Of a DNA stretch of 64,000 nucleotides, positions 47,818-60,830 are shown piece by piece. The first letter of the stretch is position 1; each line of letters begins with the position of its first letter. The notes beneath the pieces were generated by a model. That model saw only the letters and a program-made list of their open reading frames with translations, made no database searches and was not told where the DNA came from. The position numbers and the translations under genes were made by a program. Source of the stretch: Marsupella aquatica (Eukaryota > Marchantiophyta); NCBI GenBank assembly GCA_973895155.1, contig OZ316893.1, positions 21,948,001-22,012,000 of the forward strand, in the 5' to 3' direction.

Positions 47818-48776
47818 CGCGGGTACGCAACTCTTATATAATAGACAGGGGTCTACATTTTTATATGGACTAAAAAGTTGGCTATATATACAAAATAATT
47901 AAAATTTGAAAAAACCTGGGTTTCCCCCCGGGTATGCAACTCCCCTTTTTATAAATCAAGTTTTTAATTCCTTATAATGACCCTATATCCTTAGACCATC
48001 TTAGATTTCATTTTAGTTTACTAAAGTCTTGTACCTCTCAACTCAAGGAATCCAAAAATGTAACTTAAAAAAAATTCCGAATATGTTTTGATGTATAAAA
48101 AGTTGATCAAAACCAAATTATATGACTTTTTTTTAATACAGGGGTCTACAGCCAAACTAGCCAGCTTTTTAGGATTTTTATTAAAATTTTAAAAATCTTT
48201 TAATAAAAACTACAACATGTATAGGAATATTTTTTAATTTCATATGGAAAAAGAGGAGAACCAAACCTTTTATATGACTTGAAAATTTTTAAAAGTGGAA
48301 AACCCAGGTTTTTTCAAATTTTAATAATTTTGTATAGCCAACTTTTTAGTCCATATAAAAATGTAGACCCCTGCCAATTATACAAGAGTTGCGTACCCGG
48401 GGGTTTTCCATGTTAAAAAAATTTCAAGTCATATAAAAGGTTTGGTTTTCTTCTTGTTCCATATGAAATCAAAAAAATATTCCTATACATGTTGTAATTT
48501 TTATTAAAAGATTTTAAAATTTTTAATAAAAATCCTAAAAAGCTGGCTAGTTTGGCTATAGACCCCTGTATTAAAAAAACCCATATAATTTGGTTTTGAT
48601 CAACTTTTTGTACATCAAAACATGTTTGTTTGTTTTTTAAGTCATTTTTGGATTCGTTGAGTTGAGAGATACAAGACTTTAGTAGACTAAAATGAAATCT
48701 AAGATGGTCAATTCAATATAAGGCCATTATAAGGAGTTAAAACTTGCCTTATAAAAAGGGGAGTTGCATACCCGGG
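47818..48776 (+). mobile_element. MITE family C, outer element of nested pair (perfect 8-bp TSD)
   Basis: The left part (47818-47926) and right part (48402-48776) together make one forward element interrupted by a reverse copy. The ends are CGCGGGTACGCAACTC and GAGTTGCATACCCGGG. The flanks are GTGTGACT on both sides (47810-47817 and 48777-48784), a perfect 8-bp duplication that fixes the outer borders. Confidence 0.9.
47927..48401 (-). mobile_element. MITE family C, inner nested copy, reverse orientation
   Basis: A 475-bp complete element in the opposite orientation, starting CCCGGGTATGCAACTC and ending GAGTTGCGTACCCGGG. The flanks within the host element are GGTTTCCC (47919-47926) and GGTTTTCC (48402-48409), 8 bp with one mismatch. 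It is younger than its host copy. Confidence 0.88.
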
Positions 48777-48784
48777 GTGTGACT

Positions 48785-50477
48785 TGGGTTAATTTTCTGG
48801 CAGAATCAAAATTAAACTGAAAATAATGACATTGTGATAAACAAAATAAATTTTCCTAGAAGGTTATCTTAATAAAATATGAGTGTTGAGCTAGATTAAG
48901 CTAGGATCACATATGGTATTCCGAACTATACAGTAAAATAACCCCCCAGGATTTTATAAAACAAGGAGAAGGGGTCCAAACGGCCCAGAAGGCCAAAACG
49001 ACAAACATGAACCCTTTGCAAAGGGGAAACTAAGTCCAAAGACCTACAGGCTCAACTACTCAGGTTAAGGGTACACCAGCAACGTACAAACACCAAAAAC
49101 CTACATCGGCCCCAGTAGGACACATGGAACAGAAAGATGGCCAGGTGGTCTAAACAAAAATCCAAGATAAACTCACAAAGTAACCTACCAAGCTACGAAC
49201 AGAATAGGTGCTTTTTGTTCTTTTGCAATGATTTGTAGGAAAAGTCCATCCAAGTAATTGTCAGTGGTAGGAAACATCCTGGGTCATCCTTGCTACTTTT
49301 TCTCTTTTTGTTTGAGTCGTAAACTGGGATGAGATTTCCATCCAATAATTTATAAGAGCATCTCTAAGCCCTACCTGGGTTTGGTTACTGTGCTGGTTGG
49401 ACCCAGCAAACCAAACCACAAAAAGTCAGGTCCAACATACCCAATTAATCACTCTAATAAAAGTTATCAGACTCTCATGGCCTGGGTTTACTGGTTAAGT
49501 ACTGGATCTCTCTATGAAAGGCAATTATATATATAGTAGCCAACTATATACCATGCTTGTTACAGGGTTTCCAAGATTGTAATCTCGGGTAGACAAGATT
49601 ATAATCTCGGGTAGACAGTTGCTGATCCAGCTGTAATTTTAGGAACATTACCAGATAAGGGTTACTTAGGGCTGAGTTTCAGATGGTTGTGATAGCTACT
49701 TACAATAAGTTGTGAGACTGCATTTATTCCTTGCATTAAACCACAACTGCCCCATACATAAGGGAGACGTGTCTAAAACTGCTCCCTTGGTCCGCATTCA
49801 CTTCTTTCCTCTGTTTAAGGTGTCATTCTACTCCCTAATTTCAGGAAAAAATTTGTGTTAGCAGTGAAATACCCATTTTTCACATTCGACTCACCTTTTC
49901 ATTCTAAGGTGCCAGTTTGCTCCGTGTTTTCAGGAAAAACCTCAGCTTGTAATAAAACTAACCCAAATAGACATCTTGAATGGGACTAAGCTATTCGAGA
50001 GCAGATCAGTGATACCTGTTGGTCTATGCAGCTCCGGATGTTCTTCGTTTCAGTCTGGAAATGTAATTGGGCATTAAAGCTCAGTCCATCCCGGCCTCAA
50101 GCTATAGGAAAGTGACATTTGAGAGATATATGCCGAGATATATAGTCTCTTTGACATATATTCACAGGGCCCACCAAGTGACTTGTAGGATAGGTAAACA
50201 GTATATTGGGCTCTACTAGCTAATATGTATAACACGCTAGTAAGATCATTCGATCAGTAGGTAAATACCATGGATAATATCGAAATTAAGGAAACAGATA
50301 CGAGTAATTTAAGTCAATGATCTAGCTAGATGGACTTCGAGGACAGAAAACAAAAAGGGTCCCGGAGAAGACTCAAAATACGCATCGAGTTAGTCAACTT
50401 CACTAGTCAATCGATCTTTCAGCTAGAGCTTGGCCTATTTGATTTCCTACCGGGGCATGTGCCAGTTTTGCCTTGTG
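48785..50477. other. Intergenic, no gene seen
   Basis: No supported coding sequence. It includes two GGAAAA-AAT/CTC-type phrases near 49850 and 49930 that repeat loosely, and a tandem TGTAATCTCGGGTAGACA phrase near 49577-49617. Confidence 0.35.
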
Positions 50478-51427
50478 AGTCCAGATTTTTATGCGCTGGT
50501 AGTACGACTGTGAACATTCCGGAACAGTAGTTTATTCCGTGTATTATCTTGATTTCCAAGCTGCTGTCTCAGTTACCCTTGCTGTATCTTCGATCTGCTG
50601 GTTCTTATCTAGTCAGTCATATACTTGGTTCATCCAGCAGGTGACAGACCTCGATCTCCAGATCGAATGTACACACTCTTCCGCAGGAGATTCCGAGAGG
50701 CTGGAGCCTATTGCAGCCCTATATATATATATATATTTCGACAGGTTTGTGTTACGGAGGTTTTATCTAGCCACCATACTTTATTGCAAACTAGCTTATT
50801 TACTTTCAATAAACAAATATTTTCCTGCCACACCTCATTACTTATATATTTAAAGTGCTGTTCCAAGGAAGCATTCGGTTAACATTTGAATACACATGAT
50901 GGCATGATGAGGTTGTTTTGAATAGCATCGATGTTATATTTTACATCTTCAACTGCTTTGCAGCAAGTCATTGACGAAGGCTAATCTCTGATCAAGCATG
51001 AGGCCTGCTCATGTCCCCTCAAATAACTTACCAAAAAACGTAAACATGCCGGCAGCAGGCATTACTAAGGCACTGGTGGGTGTTGTTTTCGACATTTAAA
51101 TCAGCATATTAGTCTGCAGATTTCCTCTTTCCATCGGACTGGCCTCCGGATTAGTGATAGACGCACCTATGCGTGCTATTGAGAAACAATTTGAATCCTA
51201 GCTAGGCACCCGAGGTGCCAATGTTTATTTTTCATCCATTCTACAAACAAACAAAAGATATTTCCATATGATCGATTGATCCTTGACACTCTGGAAGAAA
51301 AGAGACGTCTCGGAATTAAGATCAAATAAAAGTATTAAATTTATTGGGAAATGAGGCATGCCAAAATATATATATCAATTGGTGAGGCAATGATGTATTC
51401 CACCATATATGCGCGCGTTGCTCAAAG

Positions 51428-52676
51428 TTAAATTGAACAGAGCAACTGATAGGTTACACTGTGTCCAGGCACTGCCTTGGGACTTAGAGGAGGCCATTCT
51501 ACTATCATCTCCCGGTTGATCTGTTTGTTGTTCTGACCAAACCCTTTTGTATGCAGCAGGTGTTCTTCAGAATGCAAGAAACTATAATCTGTTCTTACTA
51601 TTGCTAAAAGCTCCTTTGCCACAGAAAGGACGCTTCTAACATTGTGCCCATGTTGCAACCGTCCTTGATTATTAGTGAAGGAACATGATTGAACAAGTGA
51701 CCATGACTGATTTTCTGTATTATACATATAAACGCCAATAGGAGTCATATGATAGAAATTTCCTTGGACAGCGAAGGATGCTCCAAAATCGCCTCCCACA
51801 CGAACGTCAATTCCCAAAGGCTCCATCAACCTCCACTCATCCTTGCCAGGGTGATAGATCTTCACAGACTTGAGCGGATTCTCAAGGATATTATGAATCT
51901 GGTTTGGATCGTCAATTTCTCTGTCATTGGAGTCACGAATGATCGAGCCCTGGACAAAAAGCTCCTCCCCAACTGTCACAACCTGATGAAAAGCATGGAA
52001 TTTCGATACCATGGGCTTTGTGGGAGACCAGCAATCAGCTTTAGGGTCATAAACTTCTGCTCCGCATATAAGTTTACAATTGGACGCACCCCCAAAAACA
52101 TAAATCTTCCCATTCATGACACCAGCACCAAAATCTTGTCTTGCTTCTCCCATTTGTGCACATTCTTTCCATTTCTTTGGTCCTACCAAATCCATCACGT
52201 ATACGTTCCTCCTCCCATGTGATCGGCTCATCTCTCTAACCTCGTGCAGTTTGTTAGAACGTGCTCCTCCCACAACATATATCTTGCAATCCACTGAGAC
52301 AACTTGGCAACGATGTGGAAAGCCTTTCCGAATGCCAGGGATTGGAGGAAGTTCGAACCAAGTTCTATGTGTCATGGAGTATAGCCAAATTGTGGTCCTA
52401 TTGTCCCCAACACCTTTTGCGTGCCTATTAAATGTCCGCAGAAAAACCGCAAAACTCTTTTCAGAGTTACTACGAACTCTCGCATCCTCGACAAGATGAC
52501 CTCGAATAGCCTTCTCCCAAATACTGCTTGTCAAAGAGAGCTCGGAAATTTCAGAAAACGACAGCTAGCTTTGGAGTAATCTCGTGCAGGGTGATGTCAT
52601 TGGGGATGCCTGGTAGCAGTTCTTCCTCCAGGTCCTCGTAGCTCATTGGCGGCGTCAATCGCAACCTCCCTGCCAT
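51428..52676 (-). pseudogene. F-box/kelch copy 2, F-box frameshifted
   Basis: The kelch part is open for 368 codons (51428-52534) and nearly identical to copy 1. The original ATG (52674-52676) still starts the F-box, but a 4-nt insertion duplicating AGCT near 52563-52570 shifts the frame. The F-box reading therefore ends shortly after HEITPKL. A kelch-only protein could begin at an internal start codon, but no SCF-binding F-box would remain intact. The same AGCT insertion is in copy 3. The TATA box and G-box are retained. Confidence 0.82.
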
Positions 52677-52956
52677 TATATTGATTACGTACAGCCTTCC
52701 CACTGCCCCGCCCGGCCACTGCTTGGTTTGGCACCAGAAAAATACTCAGAAATCCAGATTACAACTAGCTATAACAAGAATGCCTTAGCTAGCAGCCCGA
52801 GGAGTTGATGATTATCTCGTTGCAACTTGTGAGTACTCTAGGCATAAACTATCACCAATTCAGGACTAGAGGACAACAAGGGATGTTGCTTGCGTCAGGT
52901 GGGAAGCTCGTCTACACGGAACTGATGAATGAGAATTTTTCACCTAGCTGAAGCCC

Positions 52957-52964
52957 CTTATATA
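52957..52964 (-). promoter_or_regulatory. TATA box, kelch copy 2
   Basis: TATATAAG on the - strand in the conserved context. A CACGTG follows upstream at 52988-52993. Confidence 0.6.
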
Positions 52965-53002
52965 CCGGATGCTAGAGCAGGATGAAGCACGTGAGATCGA
53001 TG

Positions 53003-53420
53003 GAACAATGAGTGATAGACAAACTACTCAATCTCCACATGCAAATGACTGATCACTCTTGCTAGTTATGCTTTCAAGGACGTACTGACCATAACTGACG
53101 AAAAGGATGCACTAGCTACTGACTAGAGACAAACCATATATATATGACATCCCATTATCATTTTGATGATTGAGGGTTAGAAAATTCATTTGACTTATCT
53201 GCACATGCACATGACTGATCATTCTTGCTGCTCTTGCTTTGAAGCTAGGACTGACCATAACTTGTGAGATGGAACAATGAGTGATCGACAAACTACTCAA
53301 TCTCCACATGCAAATGACGGATCACTCTTGCTCCTTTATGCTTTCAAGGACTGACCATAACTGATGAAAACGATGCAGTACTGACTACAGACAAACCAGA
53401 TATGTATGACATCCCAATAT
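53003..53420 (-). repeat. Tandem duplication of the kelch promoter region
   Basis: The segment ACTACTCAATCTCCACATGC with the following CTTTCAAGGAC and ACAGACAAACC-type sequence occurs at about 53003-53135 and again at about 53275-53398. A partial third copy (GACTGATCATTCTTGCTGCT) lies near 53210-53265. Copies 1, 3 and 4 have only one such segment. Confidence 0.75.
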
Positions 53421-55011
53421 CATAAGGGCTTAGTAAATATCCTAGTGCACTTTGGCTCATCAATCTAGCGTGCTGTAGTGTGGGAAATTAAGGCCTTTTT
53501 CAAGCTGTCATGATTATCTATTTTCATGATTCTTATTATATATCTACTTTCGTACTTCATGTTAATTTATCATGAGCATTCCTTTCTTCAAGTGCACCCA
53601 GTGTAGTTAACCGCCACTATTTTTCCTAGAAGTGGTTTCCTGATTAACAATAAACAATCATGGGATTCTAACCACGTATAGGAGAGTCTTATATCCAGGG
53701 GATCCAAGCCCCCCGATCCAAGCTGGCTACGTACTTGCAGGACGTAGATTGAACAGGCTTCAGAGATCAAGAACTCTATATTAGACCTTGTTAGACCTTT
53801 ACTGCAGGGAAGGACAAGACTGGTTTAGAGTGACTGTCTCAGGTTTTCTGGGATTAGACTTATATAGTTGAGGCAATATTCTGCCTTGGAAAGAAGTAGA
53901 TTACGTACAGAACATATATATATAAAATTCCAAGTTTAACCCTTGAGTTCTCATATATTCTATGGGTATATTGCTTGCAGCTATCGTTTGGTTTTGGTTG
54001 CCACTCACATGCATGGAAACGAACAAGTTATACTGTGCTGTATTAGGTTCATCCTTCTCTAGAAACTTCTGCGCCGATCCTTGGTTTAATTTACCTCAAT
54101 CGATGTAGTACTTTGGCACAAATGCTGGGAAGACTGCCATTCTTGAAATGTGTTGGAATCTATCCTAATTCTGGGCCGATTACTATAAACTTCCTATGAT
54201 CGTACGATTCCAGATGAATGAGGAACGACTCAGTGACCGAGTCCAGATAAATACAAAGGCCATAAGGTAACGCGAACAATAAAGGCACAACTGTTGGAGG
54301 GGCTATCCTGAAGATCCACAGTCCCCTGTTGATCGTTACAGGTAATGGAGATCTTGTTACAAATTAACCCCGGAAACTAACATGGACGATCTGGTAACAA
54401 TTAAGATAACAAGAAGCTAGTACAGCATCGTGGAATTAACTTGGACAGAAACTGTGAGAGGAGAAAGTCTGCTTTTCTACGATTTCATTGTGCATGACTC
54501 TTGCACTTTTACTTTTTAGGGTTGTTCTTTGCACTACGATAGGGACAATTCAGGCTACAACTTTCAATATTAGTCTGTCCCGAGCAGGCTTTGCCACACA
54601 AACAGTGCAACATCCCGCAGCAATGTTTTTGAGTGATTCTTAAAGCTGAGTGCTCTCAATGCTGGAAAGTCTTAATATATTAAATATGCGGAGCCCATAG
54701 AAGCTTTAATTTGGTCCCGGAATGGGAAGCCACCTACTCTACATTGCATGCTGCGAGAGATAGCATTGAAAGTCTGATCTCCTTAATTGAGTTCAGCCGG
54801 GTAATTGATTTGTTCGGAAGGTTGAATTAACTCTTTTTTTGCGTTCTCTGGTTTATTCAATATATTGGCAGGCCACGGACAGTTTAAGGTGCCATGCATA
54901 ATCTAATCTCTTGTTTTTCTCAGAACAAGAATGTGAATGACAAGAAGGCAATTGCAGAAGCTTATTCAGACAAGGGTCATTTAGTTAGGATGCCTTGTGG
55001 TATCAATTGTG
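53421..55011. other. Intergenic, no gene seen
   Basis: No supported coding sequence. Open frames are short and unrecognised. Confidence 0.4.
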
Positions 55012-56340
55012 TAGGGTTGGTCTCCGTTTCCTTTAATCACCCTTAGCAAAAAAGAGAAAAACTACAGTAGGCATATAAGTGGTCCGTTTTGTACCCGTCT
55101 TCTCCCGACCCCCACAAAAAGGAGAAAATGAAGTGCTTGAGTGGACCATTTTGTACCCCTTTTTCTAGTTCTGCTCGGGCTTGGTTTCCTTTTCCCTTAG
55201 AGCATCTCCAAACCTACAGGGTTCTCCTTATTGGGTACATTAGACACCCAGTCTGATACCATCCTTTTATTAGTTTATTGTAAGTGGCTATATATCACGG
55301 CCAACTAAAAGCAACCCCAATCAGTCATTTTTTCTTGTTTTAATTAGATAAAGTTTATTCAATGGTGGCGAATTAAAATGAGGCAAGATTCTACAGCAAG
55401 GAAAGACATTCAGCTTAGTTATTCGTATGGAAAGTCAGTTGTCTATCTAGTACTTTGGACGATTGTACACTGAGTACTCTTTGTCAAACTCTCTCTGCAC
55501 CACAGATTCAATTGGCAGCCAATGGCAGGGATTTCTCCAAAGATTAGCCCTAGTACCAATTTCTGGCCCTATTTTAGGTTCATGGCTATCATTTGCCCAC
55601 GAAAAAATAGCTGGCACCAACTCTCAAAGGATACATTTTTCTAAGTAGTGGCTATTAGGAACTTGCTACAGTAAGTACTAAACAGTACTTTCTGGTTGAA
55701 AGACGAGTACAATATTATCTAATCCTAAACTTCTTAGTCTTGGGCTATATTTTTCGGACTCTCTGGTTAGTGACACCTATTCATCTAAAACCCATAAACA
55801 CTGAAACTTTCTAAGTAAGCAATGGAGATATTTTAACTCCATGATTCCGGGCATGATTCCAGTTGTCGGGTGAAGGGAGAGCAATAATCTCAGCATTGAG
55901 GAGCTCCCTTTATTGACGTATAGAAATAAAATGTTAAGACAAATATAATAAGGGCTCACAAAATTAGAAATTGAATATACGGACTAGATAGCATCCCCTC
56001 TAGAGGAATAAGAATTCAAGATTTAATCAATGCAGAATAAATAGAATGTTAAGAAAGACATAATAAGGGCTCATAAAATTAGAAAAGAAATATAAGGGCT
56101 ACTGTGTCCTCTTGTTCAAGAGGAATTGAAAAAGTTCAACACTGAAGGTGAAAGTAATTTACAAATTCAAAATAATACAGAGTATACACATTGGCTAGAC
56201 CTGCAGATTGACATAAAAATATTCTGTAAGTAAGTCAAACAAGACAAGCTAGATAGACGAGAGGGGTTCCGCCATATAACTATTGCAGCAGAGCCATATA
56301 GTTCTGGAGAATGATGCTATTTCTCAAACAAAAATAAAGG
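55012..56340 (+). repeat. Orphan copy of the distal kelch upstream flank
   Basis: Directly homologous to 59565-60860, the upstream flank of copy 4, and inversely to 45150-45970, the upstream flank of copy 1. Shared phrases include ATCTCCAAACCTACAGGGTT and GCCAACTAAAAGCAACCCCAA. No kelch gene follows, so this is a flank without its gene. Confidence 0.75.
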
Positions 56341-56782
56341 AGAAAAAAAGGCCAGTAGTCCTCTTTCTTGTTTAATTAGTAGATCTGATTGGACCTGACT
56401 TTTTGCATTTTGTTGAGCATGTTTGTCAACAGTGAGATGCTGTTAAATAGCCCACACATTAAATAAGGAGGAAAAAAGGCGTGTGAGTAATCCATTTGTA
56501 CACCACTTTTTTGTTGAGTAGGGTTGGTTGGACCTGACTTTTTGCAATTTTATTCCATGCGTGGGTTTTGTCACCACCGTTTCAATAGTAGTATTGGAGA
56601 TGCTCTTAGCCCACAAAAAGGGAGAAAAACTAGTTCTCTTTCTTGTTTAGATTATTGCTTATAGGGTTTGGTTGGACCTGAATTTTTGCATTTTGTTTCT
56701 CGGGTTACTCAACTAGGTTAGTTTTTTGTTTAGTGTATTGCGTTGGACCTGATATAATTTCTTGTTCACTGTATTTGGTTGG
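56341..56782 (+). repeat. Diverged repeats around GGTTGGACCTGACTTTTTG
   Basis: The motif TTGGACCTGACTTTTTGCA, or close variants, occurs near 56390, 56528, 56671 and (shortened) 56745, about 75-145 bp apart. A reverse-orientation relative (AAAAAGTCAGGTCCAAC) is near 49420. Confidence 0.55.
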
Positions 56783-57232
56783 CAGCAAGTCATTGACGAA
56801 GGCTAATCTCTGATCAAGCATGAGGCCGGCGCATGTCCCGGCCCTCAAATAACTTCCCAAAACATGTAAACATGCCGGCAGAAGGCGTGCGCCGGCGGGT
56901 GTTGTTTACGACATTTCAATCAGCATCGATCTTAGTGGCGGATTTACTCTGTCCATGAAGCCAGCCTCCGATTAGTGATAGACGCACGTATGCGTGCTGT
57001 TGAGAAACAATTTGAATCCTAGCTAGGCACACGAGGTGCCAATGTTTAATTTTCATCCATTCTACAAACAAACAAAAGATATCTTCATATGATCGATTGA
57101 TCCTTGCCACTGGAAGAAAAGAGATGTCTCGGAAGATCAAATAAAAAAGTGTTCCAATTATTGGGAAATGAGGAATGCCAAAATATATTAATTGGTGAGG
57201 CAATGATATATTCCGCCATGCATTGCTCAAAC

Positions 57233-58485
57233 TTAAATTGAACAGAGCAACTGATAGGCTACATTGTGTCCAGGCACTGCCTTATGACTTAGAGGAGGCC
57301 ATTCTACTATCATCTCCCTGTTGATCTGTTTGTTGTTCTGACCAAACCCTTTTGTATGTAGCAGGTGTTCTTCAGAATTCAAGAAACTATAATCTATTCT
57401 TACTATTGCTAAAAGCTCCTTTGCCACAGAAAGGACGCTTCTAACATTGTGCCCATGTTGCAACCGTCCTTGATTATTAGTGAAGGAACATGATTGAACA
57501 AGTGACCATGACTGATTTTCTGTATTATACATATAAACGCCAATAGGACTCATGTGATAGAAATTTCCTTGGACAGTGAAGGATGCTCCAAAATCGCCTC
57601 CCACACGAACCTCAATTCCCAAAGGCTCCATCAACCTCCACTCATCCTTGCCAGGGTGATAGATCTTCACAGACTTGAGCGGATTCTCAAGAATATTATT
57701 AATCTGGTTTGGATCATCAATTTCTCTATCAGTGGAGTCACGAATGATCGAGCCCTGGACAAAAAGCTCCTCCCCAACTGTGACAACCTGCTGAAACGCA
57801 TGGAATTTCGATACCATGGGCTTTCTGGGAGACCAGCAATCAGCTTTAGGGTCATAAACTTCTCCTCCGCATATAAGTTTACAATTGGACGCACCCCCAA
57901 AAACATAAATCTTCCCATTCATGACACCAGCACCAAAATCTTGTCTTGCTTCTCCCATTTGTGCACATTCCTTCCATTTCTTTGGTCCTACCAAATCCAT
58001 CACGTACACGTTCCTCCTCCCATGTGATCGGCTCATCTCTCTAACCTCGTGCAGTTTGTTAATTAGAACGTGCTCCTCCCACACCATATATCTTGCAATC
58101 CACTGAGACAACTTGGCAACGATGTGGAAAGCCTTTCCGAATGCCAGGGATTGGAGGAAGTTCGAACCAATTTCTAGGTGTCATGGAGTACAGCCAAATT
58201 GTGGTCCTATTGTCAGCAACACCTTTTGCATGCCCATTAAATGTCCGCAGAAAAACAGCAAAACTCTTTTCAGAGTTACTACGAACTCTCGCATCCTCGA
58301 CAAGATGACCTCGAATAGCCTTCTCCCAAATACTGCTTGTCAAAGAGAGCTCGGAAATTTCAGAAAACGACAGCTAGCTTTGGAGTAATCTCGTGCAGGG
58401 TGATGTCATTGGGGAGACCTGGTAGCAGTTCTTCCTCCAGGTCCTCGTAGCTCATTGGTGGCGTCAATCGCAACCTCCTTGCCAT
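57233..58485 (-). pseudogene. F-box/kelch copy 3, two frameshifts
   Basis: Homologous to copy 1 throughout. It shares the AGCT insertion in the F-box with copy 2 (about 58371-58378). It also has its own 4-nt AATT insertion near 58059-58064, which splits the kelch region into two frames (57233-58111 and 58059-58343). The original ATG is at 58483-58485. The promoter is almost identical to that of copy 1, including TATATAAG (58767-58774) and CACGTG (58798-58803). Not expected to make a full protein. Confidence 0.85.
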
Positions 58486-59149
58486 TGATTACGTACAGCC
58501 TTCCCACTGCCCCGCCCGGCCACTGCTTGGTTTGGCACCAGAAAAATACTCAGAAATCCAGATTACAACTTAGCTATAACGAGATTGCCTTAGCTAGAAG
58601 CCCGAGGAGTTGATGGTTAGCTCGCTTCAACTTGTGAGGACTCTAAACATAATTCAGGACTAGAGGACAGCAAGGGATCGATGTTGCTTGCGCCAGGTGG
58701 GTAACTCGTCTACACGGAGCACTGCGACTGATGATCGAATGAACATTGTTCAACTAGTAGAAGCCCCTTATATACCGGATGCTACAGCAGGATCAAGCAC
58801 GTGAGATGGAACAATGAGTGATTGACAAACTACTCAATCTCCACATGCAAATGACTGATCATTCTTGCTGCTTATGCTTTCAAGGACTGACCATAACTGA
58901 TGAAAACCATGCACTACCGACTACAGATAAACCATGTGTATATGACATCCCATTATCATTTTGGTGATTGAGGGGTACAAAATTCATTTGACGGACTACT
59001 CATAATCCGTTTTTTCCTCTATTTTTCTTTGAAAAATAGCATGTCCAGAACTATACCGTTCTGCTGGAATAGTTATATGGCGGAACCCTCTCCTGCTATC
59101 TTGTCTTATTTGAGTTACTTACAGAGTACCCTCTGTACTTATTTAAGTT

Positions 59150-60830
59150 ACGTACAGAGTACCCTCTTCTCGTTTTGCTTTGCTCTGGGTTCATTTTGTT
59201 TTGATTCCCCCAAACAAAAAATGAGGGAAACTACAGTAAGGGTATGATGGATTGTTTGGTCCCCCTCTTTCTCAACTATAAAATCTAAGGGTTTTCTCAC
59301 ACCCCAGCCATCCTGCCAGGTGCGAGGCCATTCTCTCAGGCTTAATAAGAAGAGAAAAGAGGAGGTGGCTGAGTGGACCTTTCTGGCCCCCTTTTCTCAT
59401 TGATTCTATAAAAATTGACATTTTTCTCCCACCCTAGCTGTCCTGCCAAGTACACGACTATTCTACTCTAGGTGGGTTTCCCTTTCCTCTCCCAACTAAA
59501 AACAAATTGGAGAAAGGAGAGGTGTTTGAGTGAGGCCTTTTTTTTAACCCTGTTCATTTGCGCTGAGGGTTGGTTTCCGTTTCCTTTACCCTTAACAAAA
59601 AAGAGAAAAACTAGGCTGTGGTCCTTTTTCTACCCGTCTTTTACTGCCCCCCCACAAAAAGGAGAAAGGAAGGTTTTTGAGTGGGCCATTTTGTAACCGT
59701 TTTTCTAATTATGCTCGGGTTTTGTTTCCGTTTCCTTTATAGCATCTCCAAACCTACAGGGTTCTCTTTATTGGGTACAGTAGATATCCAGTCTGATAGC
59801 ATCCTTTTTAATTTATTGGAAGTCGCTATCATGGCCAACTAAAAGCAACCCCAACCAGCAATTTTTTCTTGTTTAATGTTTTTTCCAAAGTTGGCGAATA
59901 GCTTTAGAATGAGGCAAGATTCTACAGCAAGGAAAGACATTCAGCTTAGTTATTAGTATGGATGGTCAGTTGTCTAGCTAGAGTAGATTCGGTGATGTAC
60001 ACTGGGTACTTTTTGGCAAACCTCTCTACACCATAGATTCAATGGCAGCCGATGGCAAGATTTCTCCAAAGATTAGCCCTTAGTACCATTTTCCGGCCTT
60101 ATTGTAGGTTCCTGGTGAATAGTTGCCCACAAAAAAATAGCTGGCCCCAACGCTGAAAGGATACATTTCTAAGTGGTGGCTATTAGGAACTTGCTACAAT
60201 AAGTACAATACTTTCTGGTTGAAAGAAGAGTACAATATTATCTAATCTTAAGTGTGCCTTCTTAGTCTTGGGCTATTTTCTGCAGGGCTCTCTGGTTAGC
60301 GACACCTATTCATCTGAAACCCATAAACACTGAAACCTTCTCAGCATGCAATGCAGATATATATATATATACATATATATAAACACTTTCTCTTCATTCC
60401 AGTTGTCCAGTGGAGGGGAGAGCAATAATCTTGGCATTGAGGAACTCCCCTAATTAATTAGGGTATAGAACTAGAATGTTAAGAAAAACAGAACAGGTGG
60501 CACAAAATCAGAAATATATATATGAATATATACAAGGACTAGCACACCATCTAGAGTAAGAAGAATTTAATAATTAGGCAATGCATAAGAAGCAAATGTT
60601 AAGAAAAACCTTGTAAGGTTTCATGAAATTAGAAATGAAACATAAGGGCTAGCGTGTCCTCTTGAATAAGAAGAATTGAAAAGTTAAACGAGCTGAAAGT
60701 AATTTATAAATTCAAAATAATACAAAGCATACACATATATGGTTTAGACCAGATTGACATAAAACTTCTCTGTAAGTAACTCAAATAAGACAAGATAGCA
60801 GGAGAGGGTTTCCGCCATATAAATATTACA
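59150..60830. other. Spacer between inverted kelch copies 3 and 4
   Basis: About 1.7 kb. 59225-59425 and 59815-60830 are inverted homologues of the distal flank of copy 1 (46330-45150). 59430-59815 has no counterpart there but matches 55012-55262 in part. A TA microsatellite lies near 60357-60382. No gene. Confidence 0.6.

Larger units (their letters stand above)
50478..53420 (-). repeat. Segmental duplication block 2
   Basis: Homologous and colinear with block 1 from GTCCAGATTTTTATGCGC to the distal promoter. It holds kelch copy 2. Its promoter end carries extra tandem copies, listed separately. Confidence 0.8.
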
